From the NCBI RefSeq assembly GCF_002157225.2, contig NZ_CP020038.1, forward strand, positions 3,936,501 through 4,000,500: a stretch of DNA of 64,000 nucleotides. The letters are read 5' to 3'. Numbering within the stretch: the first letter of the stretch is position 1; each line of letters begins with the position of its first letter. Shown piece after piece: positions 47,887 through 57,170 of this stretch. The position numbers were made by a program, and so were the translations under genes. The notes under the pieces were generated by a model. It did no database searches. It had not been told where the DNA came from and saw nothing but the letters and a program-made list of their open reading frames with translations. The DNA is from Agarilytica rhodophyticola. GTDB lineage: Bacteria > Pseudomonadota > Gammaproteobacteria > Pseudomonadales > Cellvibrionaceae.

Positions 47887-48010
47887 AACTCCCTCCTCTT
47901 ACATTTACAACCTCTTCCAACAATATAACTGGGGCAAGTAAGGTCCAGTTCCGAATCTGGCTAGAATTTTTTTATACTCAAGTTATAGTGATTATCACAC
48001 TAAGCAAAAA

Positions 48011-49405
48011 ATGAAGAACTTGATGTATAGCCCAAAGACATGTTCAAAAGCGAGATTATCTCGCGACCCTCGTTTTGATGGTAAGTTTTTTACAGCAGTA
48101 AAAACCACAGGCATCTACTGCCGATCAATTTGCCCAGCGGTGGCTCCGAAAGAAGAGAATGTCGTTTACTACGCGAAAGCCATTGATGCTGCAAATGCCG
48201 GTTACAGACCATGCTTACGCTGTCGCCCCGATAGTGCGCCGGACTCCCCTGTGTGGAAAGGTGTGAACACCACATTGGAAAGAGCAATAAAACTTATTGA
48301 TCAAGGCGCATTGCATGAAGCATCGATGAATTCACTAGCAGAACGCTTAGGTATCAGCGATCGCTACCTACGCCAACTCTTTAATAAGCATCTAGGAATA
48401 TCACCAAAAGCTTACTCTTTATATCAGCAATGTTTATTTGCAAAACAACTACTACACCAAACCCAATTACCTATCACGCAAGTGGCGTTAGCTAGCGGTT
48501 TCAACAGTATTCGACGCTTTAATGACTGTTTTTCATCACAACTAAATTTAACTCCTTCCCAGGTTCGCAAGACAGAAAAGATAAATGCCAATACATTACA
48601 ACTACACCTATCTTACCGTCCACCCTATGACTGGCCATCAATGCGTGACTTCTTAACACGTAGAGCCGCCCCATCCCTTGAGTGGACAAGCGACGATAGC
48701 TACGGCCGCAGTTTTACATGGATGGGAAGTAAAGGATGTTTTACAGCTAGGCATATGGCTGCAGACAATAACTTCAAGGTGACCATCGACGTTGATGAAT
48801 TATCGAATCTCAAATCTATCGTTAACAATATTCGTCGTATCCTCGACTTAGATGTGGATATACAAGCTATTGAAGAGGATTTTGCTCATCATTTTCCGGC
48901 AAATGTTAACTGGAAAAAAGGCTTGCGTCTGCCGGGTGTTTGGAGTGTATTCGAAGCAGGTATTAGGGCTATCCTTGGGCAACAAGTTTCGCTTAGCGCT
49001 GCCCATAAACTTCTTTCTCAAATAGTTAACAGTTTAGGAGAAGAGTATAAGAGCCACAAAATTTTTCCTCGCGCTGAGTCATTAGCAACTAGCGACTTTG
49101 ATTTTTTAAAAATCCCAGAATCCCGCAAGCGTACACTGAGAGATTTTAGTCAAGGCTATTTAACAAATAAACATTTCGATCAGCCGGATAATTGGGCACA
49201 AATCAAAGGTATTGGCCCCTGGACTATTAACTACGCTCAGCTAAGAGGTCTGAGTAATCCAGACATTTTTTTGAACACCGACCTGGTGATAAAAAAAACG
49301 ATGGCCAATTTAGGGGAAGATATTATCAATAGTGATTTAGCTTCACCATGGCGAAGTTACCTAACCCTACAACTTTGGCATTTAGCATCTATTAATACCA
49401 ATTAA
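48011..49405 (+). CDS. Bifunctional Ada-type regulator / AlkA-type DNA glycosylase
   Basis: 464 residues. The N-terminal Ada zinc domain has C37, C41, C68 and C71 (GIYCRSIC ... CLRC), where the first is the methylphosphotriester acceptor. An AraC-type helix-turn-helix region (about 85-185) follows with SLAERLGISDRYLRQLFNKH. The rest is an AlkA-like N domain and an HhH-GPD glycosylase domain with IRAILGQQVSL, IKGIGPWT and the catalytic-type Asp in FLNTDLVIK. It should sense methylated DNA backbone, activate repair genes and excise 3-methyladenine. Overlap with ogt is absent but the gap is 12 bases, so they are co-transcribed. Confidence 0.93.
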   Translation: MKNLMYSPKTCSKARLSRDPRFDGKFFTAVKTTGIYCRSICPAVAPKEENVVYYAKAIDAANAGYRPCLRCRPDSAPDSPVWKGVNTTLERAIKLIDQGALHEASMNSLAERLGISDRYLRQLFNKHLGISPKAYSLYQQCLFAKQLLHQTQLPITQVALASGFNSIRRFNDCFSSQLNLTPSQVRKTEKINANTLQLHLSYRPPYDWPSMRDFLTRRAAPSLEWTSDDSYGRSFTWMGSKGCFTARHMAADNNFKVTIDVDELSNLKSIVNNIRRILDLDVDIQAIEEDFAHHFPANVNWKKGLRLPGVWSVFEAGIRAILGQQVSLSAAHKLLSQIVNSLGEEYKSHKIFPRAESLATSDFDFLKIPESRKRTLRDFSQGYLTNKHFDQPDNWAQIKGIGPWTINYAQLRGLSNPDIFLNTDLVIKKTMANLGEDIINSDLASPWRSYLTLQLWHLASINTN

Positions 49406-49417
49406 GAGAATAAAGAA

Positions 49418-49870
49418 ATGTTTATCGATACTATGGCTTCCCCCATTGGCAATATCGAAATTAATGCCAATGATGAAGGAGTCACCAAAATACAGTTCAT
49501 AAAAGAAAATAGAAAAAAAACCTATAAAAATGCCATAACAGATCGATGTAAACAACAACTAAAAGAATACTTTAATAAAAAACGAAAAGTTTTTGATTTT
49601 CCTTTGGCTGCGCAGGGAACAGATTTTCAAAAGGCAACTTGGGCATCCCTACTACAGATACCTTACGGCAAAATCGCTTCTTACCGCGATATTGCGATGA
49701 TGATAAACAGGCCCAAAGCAATGAGAGCTGTTGGCGCTGCGAATGGGAAAAACCCTATTGCCATCGTCGTTCCTTGTCATCGTATTATCGGTAGCAATGG
49801 TTTGTTAACAGGTTATTCTGGTGGTCTGGAGCGCAAGGCATGGCTGTTAGAACATGAAAAACAAAATTAG
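49418..49870 (+). CDS. ogt: Methylated-DNA-protein-cysteine methyltransferase
   Basis: 150 residues. The acceptor motif IVVPCHRIIG holds the active C120. The helix-turn-helix FQKATWASLLQIPYGKIASYRD flips the damaged base, and GYSGGLERKAWLLEHE ends the domain. It removes the methyl group from O6-methylguanine and O4-methylthymine once per protein. With the upstream Ada-AlkA fusion it restores the functions that E. coli splits among Ada, AlkA and Ogt. The gap to the next gene is 35 bases. Confidence 0.95.
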   Translation: MFIDTMASPIGNIEINANDEGVTKIQFIKENRKKTYKNAITDRCKQQLKEYFNKKRKVFDFPLAAQGTDFQKATWASLLQIPYGKIASYRDIAMMINRPKAMRAVGAANGKNPIAIVVPCHRIIGSNGLLTGYSGGLERKAWLLEHEKQN

Positions 49871-49905
49871 AACTCGCATTAAAGTTTATAATATAAGGAT
49901 TAGCT

Positions 49906-50685
49906 ATGAATAAATTGTTAAGCTTCAAAAAAATGCATGCACAGGAACACCTCTTACTATTAGCCAATGTGTGGGATACTCATTCGGCACGTATTATAGA
50001 AAAGGTAGGATTTCAAGCAATTGCAACCAGCAGTGCAGGTATCGCAGATTACCTTGGGTACAAAGATGGAGAAAATATCTCTTTCAGCGCTTTATATAAA
50101 ATGGTCAAAGCTATTACTTCTGCCGTTACCCTGCCAGTAAGCGTTGATATTGAATCGGGCTACTCTGAAGAAAACTACAAAATTATAGAACATGTTATAC
50201 GCCTTGCTGACCTTGGTGTGACCGGTATAAATATTGAAGATTCGTTTAAAGGCAATAAAACAGGTTTAAAAAATATATGTGATCAAGCGGAGTTGCTCAA
50301 TCAGATAAAACATCGTTTAGATAATCAAGGCTATAAAGATTTTTTTGTTAACGCGCGTATCGATACTTATTTACAAGGCTACTATACATACGAAGACACA
50401 CTGGAACGATCAAAACACTATATTGAAAGTGGTGCCGACGGAATTTTCGTTCCCGGGATACAAAGCAGTGAGGAAATTCGCGCATTAGCCGCTGCCATAA
50501 ACGTCCCCCTCAATGTTATGTCCTTACCCGGTTTAACGGATGCAGATACTTTATATCAGCTAGGAGTAAGACGCTTTAGTATTGGTAACGCTTTAGCAGA
50601 TGCGAATACGGCATTTATAAGCGATACTGCAAAGCACTTATTAGAACAGAAGAAGACTGATATGCTATACAAAGCCGAAGCATGA
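49906..50685 (+). CDS. Isocitrate lyase/PEP mutase superfamily protein
   Basis: 259 residues forming a TIM barrel of the ICL/PEPM type. Landmarks are LLLANVWDTHSARIIEKVG, ATSSAGIADYLGY, the metal-binding SVDIESGY, NIEDSF, and a VNARIDTYL strand. The family cleaves or forms C-C or C-P bonds next to a carboxylate (oxaloacetate, 2-methylisocitrate, phosphonopyruvate). This short subgroup is often near ada/ogt genes and its substrate is unknown. An AAGGA site lies before the ATG. It is the last gene of the alkylation-repair unit. Confidence 0.88.
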   Translation: MNKLLSFKKMHAQEHLLLLANVWDTHSARIIEKVGFQAIATSSAGIADYLGYKDGENISFSALYKMVKAITSAVTLPVSVDIESGYSEENYKIIEHVIRLADLGVTGINIEDSFKGNKTGLKNICDQAELLNQIKHRLDNQGYKDFFVNARIDTYLQGYYTYEDTLERSKHYIESGADGIFVPGIQSSEEIRALAAAINVPLNVMSLPGLTDADTLYQLGVRRFSIGNALADANTAFISDTAKHLLEQKKTDMLYKAEA

Positions 50686-50752
50686 TAAAACTTCAGCTCT
50701 ATATATGACAGTCATTACCTAGTAAAAAAGCAGATGGAGATGAAATACAGTA

Positions 50753-51361
50753 TTAACCGTAACTCGCTGCTTTTTGATAAGCTGGCCTGGCTTGCATTTT
50801 TTCTAAATATGCAAGCGTATGGGGTTTCTCTTTAATTAAGCCAGAATAGTTTGCAAACTCTAATACGATCGTCATCATAATATCTGCCGCAGTAAAATTT
50901 TTACCGGCGAAATATTCTCGCTCAGCAAGGGTCGACTCGATGTAAGAAAAGTCAAGCATTGCTTCTTTTTTCATATACATATCCATCGCTTGCTTACCAT
51001 CTCGCTCTTCCATGTTCATAAATAAAGCAGCAATGATCGGCATTGCTAGAGATCCCTCAGCAAAGTGTGACCATTCAAGATAGGCATAATATTCAGGGTC
51101 AGTCAGCTCGGGACGTAAGCGCTTTTGCTCATCTTGGTTTAAAATATACTCAACCACAGCACCTGATTCACATAAAGTAATATCACCATCAACGATAATC
51201 GGGGCTTTGGCTAGAGGATGAATAGCTTTTAAACTCTCGGGCGCCAGGCGAGTGGCGGCATCGCGCTGATGCTCAACCACCTTATAAGGCATGTGTAGCT
51301 CTTCTAATAACCACAGTACACGTTTTGAACGCGACTGATTTAAATGATGAACTGTTATCAT
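50753..51361 (-). CDS. Glutathione S-transferase family protein
   Basis: About 202 residues from ATG 51361; the frame is open further upstream but the N-terminal MITVHHLNQSRSKRVLWLLE is the normal family start. The thioredoxin-like domain (1-80) has HPLAKAPIIVDGDITLCESGAVVEYI, where the PI and ES(G) residues bind glutathione. The all-helical C domain (about 90-200) contains the FTAADIMMTIVLEFA motif. It conjugates or reduces electrophiles with glutathione. It converges with the alkylation-repair genes but is not co-directional with them. Confidence 0.9.
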   Translation of the reverse strand: MITVHHLNQSRSKRVLWLLEELHMPYKVVEHQRDAATRLAPESLKAIHPLAKAPIIVDGDITLCESGAVVEYILNQDEQKRLRPELTDPEYYAYLEWSHFAEGSLAMPIIAALFMNMEERDGKQAMDMYMKKEAMLDFSYIESTLAEREYFAGKNFTAADIMMTIVLEFANYSGLIKEKPHTLAYLEKMQARPAYQKAASYG

Positions 51362-51568
51362 AATTCTTCGTAACCTTGCTATGAATGAATAACTGTTTAT
51401 ACGTTGGCGCCTGTTCAATAAGTATGGACAGGCACCAAGCAAACAACAGCAGAAAATACTGCTAACATCCTACTATTTAGATGCCCAACTTGGCCACAGT
51501 AATTCTTGATAACACCCCAGAATACATCCTAATATTTTATAATCAGCGACTATGCCATCACTTCTTAC

Positions 51569-52705
51569 TTAAAATTGCCAATTAACACCCAGTGCCAAGG
51601 TATCACGATCTGTTGTATCGTCACCGCCGTTAGCCGGTGATACTGTTTCATTATTCCATTCCCCAATGACAGTCATTTGTGGTGTTAGTTGATAATGTAC
51701 AAATAAAACCGTTAGTTCCCCATCAGAGATATCCACATCATTTGCATCGGAAATCTCATTTTCACCATAGCTCACACCATAAGTAGTTTTCCCGAACGTG
51801 ACATCGGCTTCAACATACCATTGACGTAATTCGTCGGTGCTGGGAACACAACACTTAATACCTTCTCCATCACTAAAAGCAGCTGTAATTGCAGCAGGCC
51901 CAAGACGCAATTCACTCCCCACATCAAAACCACTTTGCTTTTCTTCACCCTCAGTACTTGCATCAACAACACTGAACCAAGCATCAAAGATTTCGCTTTT
52001 ATAATTTACCTCAGCTTCAAGGCGCAGGTCTTCAGCACGTGTTACAACAGTATCAGTATTAGAATTTTGATCAGAACGATCTTTTACATCAATGGGATCA
52101 GAAACACCTACACGAAATGATAGGCCAGAGAAACTGGGAGATTCGTATTGAACGCCTGCATGAAAATCAGGGAAATAATAGCCATAATCAATACGTCCAG
52201 CACTTCCGCCGTAGGCATCAATAGGCGCACTTCTACCAACGCCAGGTAAACCACTACTATTGTGAAGCATGGAGCTTGCACCAAAAATGCCCCATCCCCG
52301 TCCAAATTTAAAAGTACCGAAATCACCTGCAACAGATAACTGGGCAATACGTACCTGAAATTGACCACCATTAGCACGATTAAACGTATTATCGCCCGTT
52401 TCCTTTGCTCCATTAATAGCTTGCGCTATTTGAAAATTGCCGGAGAGCGTAACACCTTCATACTCAGGTGCAGTCACACCAATAGTTAATTTTGAAGGGT
52501 CAAAACCTGATATAACTCTGGTGCTAGACTCACCAGACACATTATCTTCAATGTCAGCAAGAAAAGTTTGCAACTGCAACCCCACATCCCCTTTCCAACC
52601 TTCACTTAAATTAAATTCTATCGCATTTACTGAACTTGAAAAGCAAGTAACAAAAAATGCAATTTCACAAATTGCAGCTATCTTTTTTGATGAATCTTTT
52701 TTCAT
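51569..52705 (-). CDS. Outer-membrane porin (general porin-like beta barrel)
   Basis: About 378 residues from ATG 52705. A signal peptide (about 1-28, ending SSVNAIEF) is followed by alternating amphipathic strands, a GWGIFGASSMLHNSSG constriction-loop-like region, and a final strand ending NWQF with the C-terminal Phe needed for barrel insertion. The sequence is acidic and Asp/Ser-rich, typical of marine porins. Substrate specificity is unknown. It lies downstream of the glycerol ABC operon on the same strand, across a 674-base gap with a strong hairpin. Confidence 0.85.
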   Translation of the reverse strand: MKKDSSKKIAAICEIAFFVTCFSSSVNAIEFNLSEGWKGDVGLQLQTFLADIEDNVSGESSTRVISGFDPSKLTIGVTAPEYEGVTLSGNFQIAQAINGAKETGDNTFNRANGGQFQVRIAQLSVAGDFGTFKFGRGWGIFGASSMLHNSSGLPGVGRSAPIDAYGGSAGRIDYGYYFPDFHAGVQYESPSFSGLSFRVGVSDPIDVKDRSDQNSNTDTVVTRAEDLRLEAEVNYKSEIFDAWFSVVDASTEGEEKQSGFDVGSELRLGPAAITAAFSDGEGIKCCVPSTDELRQWYVEADVTFGKTTYGVSYGENEISDANDVDISDGELTVLFVHYQLTPQMTVIGEWNNETVSPANGGDDTTDRDTLALGVNWQF

Positions 52706-53379
52706 TGTATAACTCAATAATTATAAATTAACACAAATACAAACCTACTAGAATGTGAACAATCAAATTCTAGTGACGATTTAACACCTGCCAACAGGCT
52801 CAAGGTTTTTATTAGACCCGCACATAGTTTTTAAATAAAAATGTAATGGCTACATTTTTATTTAAAAATTAAAGAATAATACGTAAGAGAAAAATAAAGG
52901 CCGGCATAATATTACAAATCAAAAGATAGCCATATTATATATGTTGCCAAGTTAAATAACGTATAAAGATAAGATTGGACAATTTCCCAACGGTGCGAAG
53001 CGAGAAGTTCAGCGTAGCTCATGCATTTTAAAAACAAAAAAACAACAACATACAACTTATGTATAAGCATAGACTTTAAAAAGACTAACTTACTAATAGA
53101 ATTAAATTATTTTAAATGCCAAGAAGAGCTTTAAAATAATTAGAATAAAAGATAGCGATAGAAAGGGTTTAAGAAACAAAAAGAAACAGACCAAAAAACT
53201 GCACATTTTAATCTTGCGACACAGAACATATTTTATTTAAATTTTTACATTATTGATTAACATTTGTATTCATAATGTATAGAAAAAGACAACAAGTGGA
53301 GAAGTGTTTGCAGCATTTAGAAGTCGCTTCATAACTTAGAAGGTATAAGCTATAAAACGACTCCAACAAATTAAAAGTG
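52706..53379. promoter_or_regulatory. Intergenic region between the glycerol operon and the porin, with an 18-bp perfect hairpin
   Basis: 674 AT-rich bases without a gene. TTTTTAAATAAAAATGTA (52828-52845) and its exact complement (52851-52868) surround a 5-base loop ATGGC. In either direction the stem ends in a run of T residues, so it can act as a bidirectional terminator, or as a leader hairpin 123 bases upstream of the porin start. Confidence 0.65.
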
Positions 53380-55116
53380 CTATTTCTGTTGCCAGCTTTT
53401 TAATAGTTCGTCATAGGCGATCGTTTGCCCTGGAGGTTTTTCATTAGCAAGTTGAGGCTTAGGTGCTCCAGGTTGTTTAAGCCAATAATCACGACCTTTT
53501 TCAGGATTGAGTTTCGGCCCACAGTCACCTTGCACATTGGCTCTTTGCAAACGTCGCAACACTTTATCCTGCGCTTTCGCCAAACCATCCAGAGCCTCCT
53601 GAGGTGTGGACTCTCCACTTGCAGCCTCAGCAATATATTGCCACCAAAGTTGAGCCAGCTTAGGATAATCTGGAACGTTGGTACCAGTAGGCGACCACTG
53701 TAAACGTGCAGGACTTCGATAAAACTCCACTAAACCACCCAGTTTAGGAGCAGCTTCTGTCATCGCTTGAGAATTAATATCAGATTCGCGAATGGGAGTC
53801 AGCCCGACTAAGGTTTTTTTTAAGGATACTGTTTTAGCCACAGTAAATTGTGCATATAGCCAAGCAGCGAGGCGACGTTTTTTAGGCGTAGATTTGAGAA
53901 ATGTCCATGAGCCTGCATCTTGATACCCCAATTTCATTCCTTCTTCCCAATAAGGTCCTTTGGGAGATGGCGCCATTCGCCATTTTGGCGTGCCATCGTC
54001 GTTGACAACAGCTAGACTCTCTTCTGTCAATGCTGCTGTAAATGCGGTATACCAGAAAATTTGCTGAGCAATATTACCCTGCCCTGGCACTGGCCCAGCT
54101 TCGCCAAAAGTCATCCCTTGTGCTTGTGGAGGTGCATACTTACGCAACCAATCGACATATTTGGTGGTAGCAAACACCGCAGCGGGGCCATTGGTAGCGC
54201 CACCGCGTGAAACACTAGAGCCAACGGGACGACAGCCTTCTACGCGGATCCCCCATTCATCCACCGGCAAACCGTTGGGTATTCCTTTATCCCCGGCACC
54301 GGCCATTGAAAACCAAGCATCAGTGTAGCGCCACCCTAGGGAAGGGTCCTTTTTGCCATAATCCATATGACCGTATATGCGCTTACCATCAAGGTTTTTT
54401 ACATCTTCCGAGAAAAATTTGGCAATATCTTCGTAGGCGGACCAGTTTACTGGAACACCAAGCTCATAGCCGTATTTTTCTTTAAACTGTTTTTTTAATT
54501 GTGGACGCTCGAACCAATCCGCACGAAACCAATACAAATTAGCAAATTGTTGATCCGGTAATTGGTAGATTTTTCCGTCCGGACCTGTGGTAAAGCTAAT
54601 ACCAATAAAATCATCTAGATCAAGACTAGGCAAGGTTAAATTCTTTGCTTCATCAGCCATCATGTCCGATATAGCAATAACTTTTCCGTAACGAAAATGG
54701 GTACCGATTAAATCCGAATCATTAACCCAGCCATCATAAATATTACGTCCAGACTGCATTTGAGTTTGCAATTTTTCAACCACATCACCCTCTTGAATAA
54801 GGTCATGTGTGACTTTGATACCGGTAATATCTGTAAACGCTTTAGCCAGTACTTTAGATTCATATTCATGAGTGGCAATAGTTTCAGAAACCACATTAAT
54901 TTCCATACCGCGAAAGTCTTTTGCAGCATTGGCAAACCAAGCCATCTCTTTTAACTGTTCATCTTTACTTAGGGTGGATACAGTAAACTCTTTCTCCAGC
55001 CATTTTTTCGCCGCATCGGAGTACTGATCTGCTTCCACCAAAGCACTTGAACTTAATATAATAGCTGAAATTGCCGATATAAAAACCGACGATTTGTATC
55101 TAGTATTACGTTTCAT
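53380..55116 (-). CDS. glpV: Glycerol ABC transporter substrate-binding protein
   Basis: About 578 residues from ATG 55116 (AAAGG 6 bases upstream). A signal peptide (about 1-30, ending ALVEAD) exports it to the periplasm. The large size, QYSDAAKKWLEKEF start and MAWFANAAKDFRGMEINVVSET segment fit the rhizobial GlpV group, a long form of the family 1 binding proteins. It has the two-lobed-type segments VEKLQTQMQSGRNIYDGW and YADAWFSMAGAG-like region. It captures glycerol for the permease. It is the last gene of the import operon, next to the DUF2160 protein. Names follow the rhizobial scheme, not E. coli. Confidence 0.85.
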   Translation of the reverse strand: MKRNTRYKSSVFISAISAIILSSSALVEADQYSDAAKKWLEKEFTVSTLSKDEQLKEMAWFANAAKDFRGMEINVVSETIATHEYESKVLAKAFTDITGIKVTHDLIQEGDVVEKLQTQMQSGRNIYDGWVNDSDLIGTHFRYGKVIAISDMMADEAKNLTLPSLDLDDFIGISFTTGPDGKIYQLPDQQFANLYWFRADWFERPQLKKQFKEKYGYELGVPVNWSAYEDIAKFFSEDVKNLDGKRIYGHMDYGKKDPSLGWRYTDAWFSMAGAGDKGIPNGLPVDEWGIRVEGCRPVGSSVSRGGATNGPAAVFATTKYVDWLRKYAPPQAQGMTFGEAGPVPGQGNIAQQIFWYTAFTAALTEESLAVVNDDGTPKWRMAPSPKGPYWEEGMKLGYQDAGSWTFLKSTPKKRRLAAWLYAQFTVAKTVSLKKTLVGLTPIRESDINSQAMTEAAPKLGGLVEFYRSPARLQWSPTGTNVPDYPKLAQLWWQYIAEAASGESTPQEALDGLAKAQDKVLRRLQRANVQGDCGPKLNPEKGRDYWLKQPGAPKPQLANEKPPGQTIAYDELLKSWQQK

Positions 55117-55167
55117 AACTAACCTTTTTGTAATTGAAAATACACCGACTAGTGCCGACACATTTTT

Positions 55168-55443
55168 CTAGCCCCAGCGTAAAACAATGATCAACCACAG
55201 TATAGAAATGACAAAAGCAATCCATATGGAAGCATCACTAACTGCGAGAAAAATTAAATGGATATAAGCGCTACCTAACAAGCCGATGAACAGACGATCC
55301 CCCCGAGTCGTGGCGATAAAAGGCAAGAAACCCTTGCGAGCAATAGTTGGCGATTTAATTTGGGCAATAGTCATCACAATTAAAATGCCCCCTATCCCGA
55401 TAAAAAATAAGGCTGTTACCTTAGACCAAGCCATCCACGCCAT
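55168..55443 (-). CDS. DUF2160 small membrane protein of the glycerol ABC operon
   Basis: 91 residues with three membrane helices (about 8-27, 48-66 and 70-90). The start MAWMAWSKVTALFFIG and the ATTRGDRLFIGLLGSAYIHLIFL segment match DUF2160 proteins, which are found between the permease and binding-protein genes of glpSTPQV-type operons. Role unknown; probably an accessory subunit. An AAGGTGAG ribosome site lies before the ATG. It is 48 bases after the permease stop. Confidence 0.85.
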   Translation of the reverse strand: MAWMAWSKVTALFFIGIGGILIVMTIAQIKSPTIARKGFLPFIATTRGDRLFIGLLGSAYIHLIFLAVSDASIWIAFVISILWLIIVLRWG

Positions 55444-55491
55444 TTTTTTCTCACCTTTTTATAATTAGCATTAATATAGAGATAGGCCTAG

Positions 55492-56292
55492 TTACACACG
55501 ACCTAAGGCAAAACCCTTGGCAATATGATGCCGTACAAACCATACCACTAAACACCCTGGAATAATGGTTAGAACTCCGGCTGCAGATAACAAGCCCCAG
55601 TCTACACCTGCAGCGCCAACTGTGCGTGTCATAATAGCGCCTATGGGCTTGGCATTTACCGAGGTTAATGTCCTCGCCATAAGCAACTCAACCCAGGAAA
55701 ACATAAACGAGAAAAACGCCGTTACGCCAATCGCTGAGCGAATCATTGGAAGAAATATTTTGATAAAAAAATGCGGGAAGCTGTAGCCGTCAATATAGGC
55801 TGTCTCGTCAATCTCTCTTGGTATTGCTGACATAAAACCCTCTAATATCCAAACAGCCAAGGGTACACTAAATAAGCAATGTGCCAACGCCACAGCTATA
55901 TGAGTATCGAACAAATTTACCGCCGAATATAACTGAAAAAATGGCAGTAGGAACACAGCAGGTGGCGCCATCTTATTAGTTAACAACCAGAAGAAGAGCG
56001 GTTTATCACCCAAAAAACGATAGCGACTAAAAGCATAAGCAGCAGGCAAAGCCGTCACCAACGTAATCACTACATTCATCAACACATAGATCATTGAATT
56101 CACATATCCCATATACCAACTAGGATCGGAAAATATCGTTGCATAATTATCCAATGAGAAATTTTGTGGCCAGTAGCTTAACTGTCCCAATATTTCTTCA
56201 TTGCTTTTAAATGACATAATGAGCAGCCAATAAATAGGCAAAATAATAAAAACTAGATAAAGGCTAATGCCTATGATTTTACGCTTATTCAT
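55492..56292 (-). CDS. glpQ: Glycerol ABC transporter permease (GlpQ of the rhizobial system)
   Basis: 266 residues with six membrane helices, a MalG-type permease. The cytoplasmic EAA loop reads EIDETAYIDGYSFPHFFIKIFLP, which contacts the ATPase. The first helix is preceded by a short basic N-terminus. It pairs with the permease at 56301 to form the glycerol channel. This GlpQ is unrelated to the E. coli glycerophosphodiesterase of the same name. It lies 8 bases after the upstream permease. Confidence 0.88.
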   Translation of the reverse strand: MNKRKIIGISLYLVFIILPIYWLLIMSFKSNEEILGQLSYWPQNFSLDNYATIFSDPSWYMGYVNSMIYVLMNVVITLVTALPAAYAFSRYRFLGDKPLFFWLLTNKMAPPAVFLLPFFQLYSAVNLFDTHIAVALAHCLFSVPLAVWILEGFMSAIPREIDETAYIDGYSFPHFFIKIFLPMIRSAIGVTAFFSFMFSWVELLMARTLTSVNAKPIGAIMTRTVGAAGVDWGLLSAAGVLTIIPGCLVVWFVRHHIAKGFALGRV

Positions 56293-56300
56293 AATGCTAA

Positions 56301-57170
56301 CTAATGTCTGCTATCTAAGTGAGTAATCGTGGTGAAGAACAACCAAGACACCAATAATACAATAAGAAAATAAATTAGAGAGAAGGCCGCAGCCGGCCCC
56401 AAATCAAACTGACCAATCGCCATCTTAGTTAAGGTTTGACTCAAAAAAGTCGTAGAATTACCAGGCCCACCTCCGGTCAGAACAAAGGGTTCGGCATAGA
56501 TCATAAAGCTATCCATAAAACGCAGTAGTACGGCAATAACCAATACGCTTTTGAGCTTAGGTAATTGAATATAACGAAAGATAGACCAGGAAGATGCTTG
56601 GTCGATTCGAGCAGCTTGGTAATAGGCACTGGGGATTGAACGCAAGCCGGAATAGCACAGTAAAGCAACCAGAGAAGTCCAATGCCAAACATCCATTAAT
56701 AACACTGTAAACCAAGCATCTACGGGGTTTGAAGCATAGTTATAGTCAAGCCCAATACCCACCAAAAAAGCCCCCATCAGACCAATGTCGGCACGGCCAA
56801 AAATTTGCCATATCGTACCAACTACATTCCATGGAATCAGCAATGGCATGGCTAAAACGATAAGGCAAATAGAAGCCATACGTCCTTTTTCAGGCATCAT
56901 TAAAGCGACTAAAATTCCCAGGGGTATCTCAATCAACAAAACACTCCCAGAAAATATAAACTGCCGCCATAAAGAAGCTTGTAAGCGAGGATCTCGCAAC
57001 ACCTCTCTGTACCATTCTGCGCCAACATAGTAAGCACTATTCTGCTCAAAAATATCTTGCACTGAATAATTAACGACCGTCATTAACGGAATTAGTGCTG
57101 AAAATGCAACAAGCAACAGCACAGGTAAAATCAAGAACCAAGCTCTATTATTGTGAACTTTAGGGATCAT
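56301..57170 (-). CDS. glpP: Glycerol ABC transporter permease (GlpP of the rhizobial system)
   Basis: 289 residues, six membrane helices, MalF/UgpA type. The EAA-like loop is SAYYQAARIDQASSWSIFRYIQLP, and the final helices carry GPAAAFSLIYFLIVLLVSW. An AGGAGCAG site precedes the ATG, and the ATG overlaps the TGA of the upstream ATPase gene (ATGA), so translation is coupled. It pairs with the permease at 55492. Confidence 0.88.
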   Translation of the reverse strand: MIPKVHNNRAWFLILPVLLLVAFSALIPLMTVVNYSVQDIFEQNSAYYVGAEWYREVLRDPRLQASLWRQFIFSGSVLLIEIPLGILVALMMPEKGRMASICLIVLAMPLLIPWNVVGTIWQIFGRADIGLMGAFLVGIGLDYNYASNPVDAWFTVLLMDVWHWTSLVALLCYSGLRSIPSAYYQAARIDQASSWSIFRYIQLPKLKSVLVIAVLLRFMDSFMIYAEPFVLTGGGPGNSTTFLSQTLTKMAIGQFDLGPAAAFSLIYFLIVLLVSWLFFTTITHLDSRH

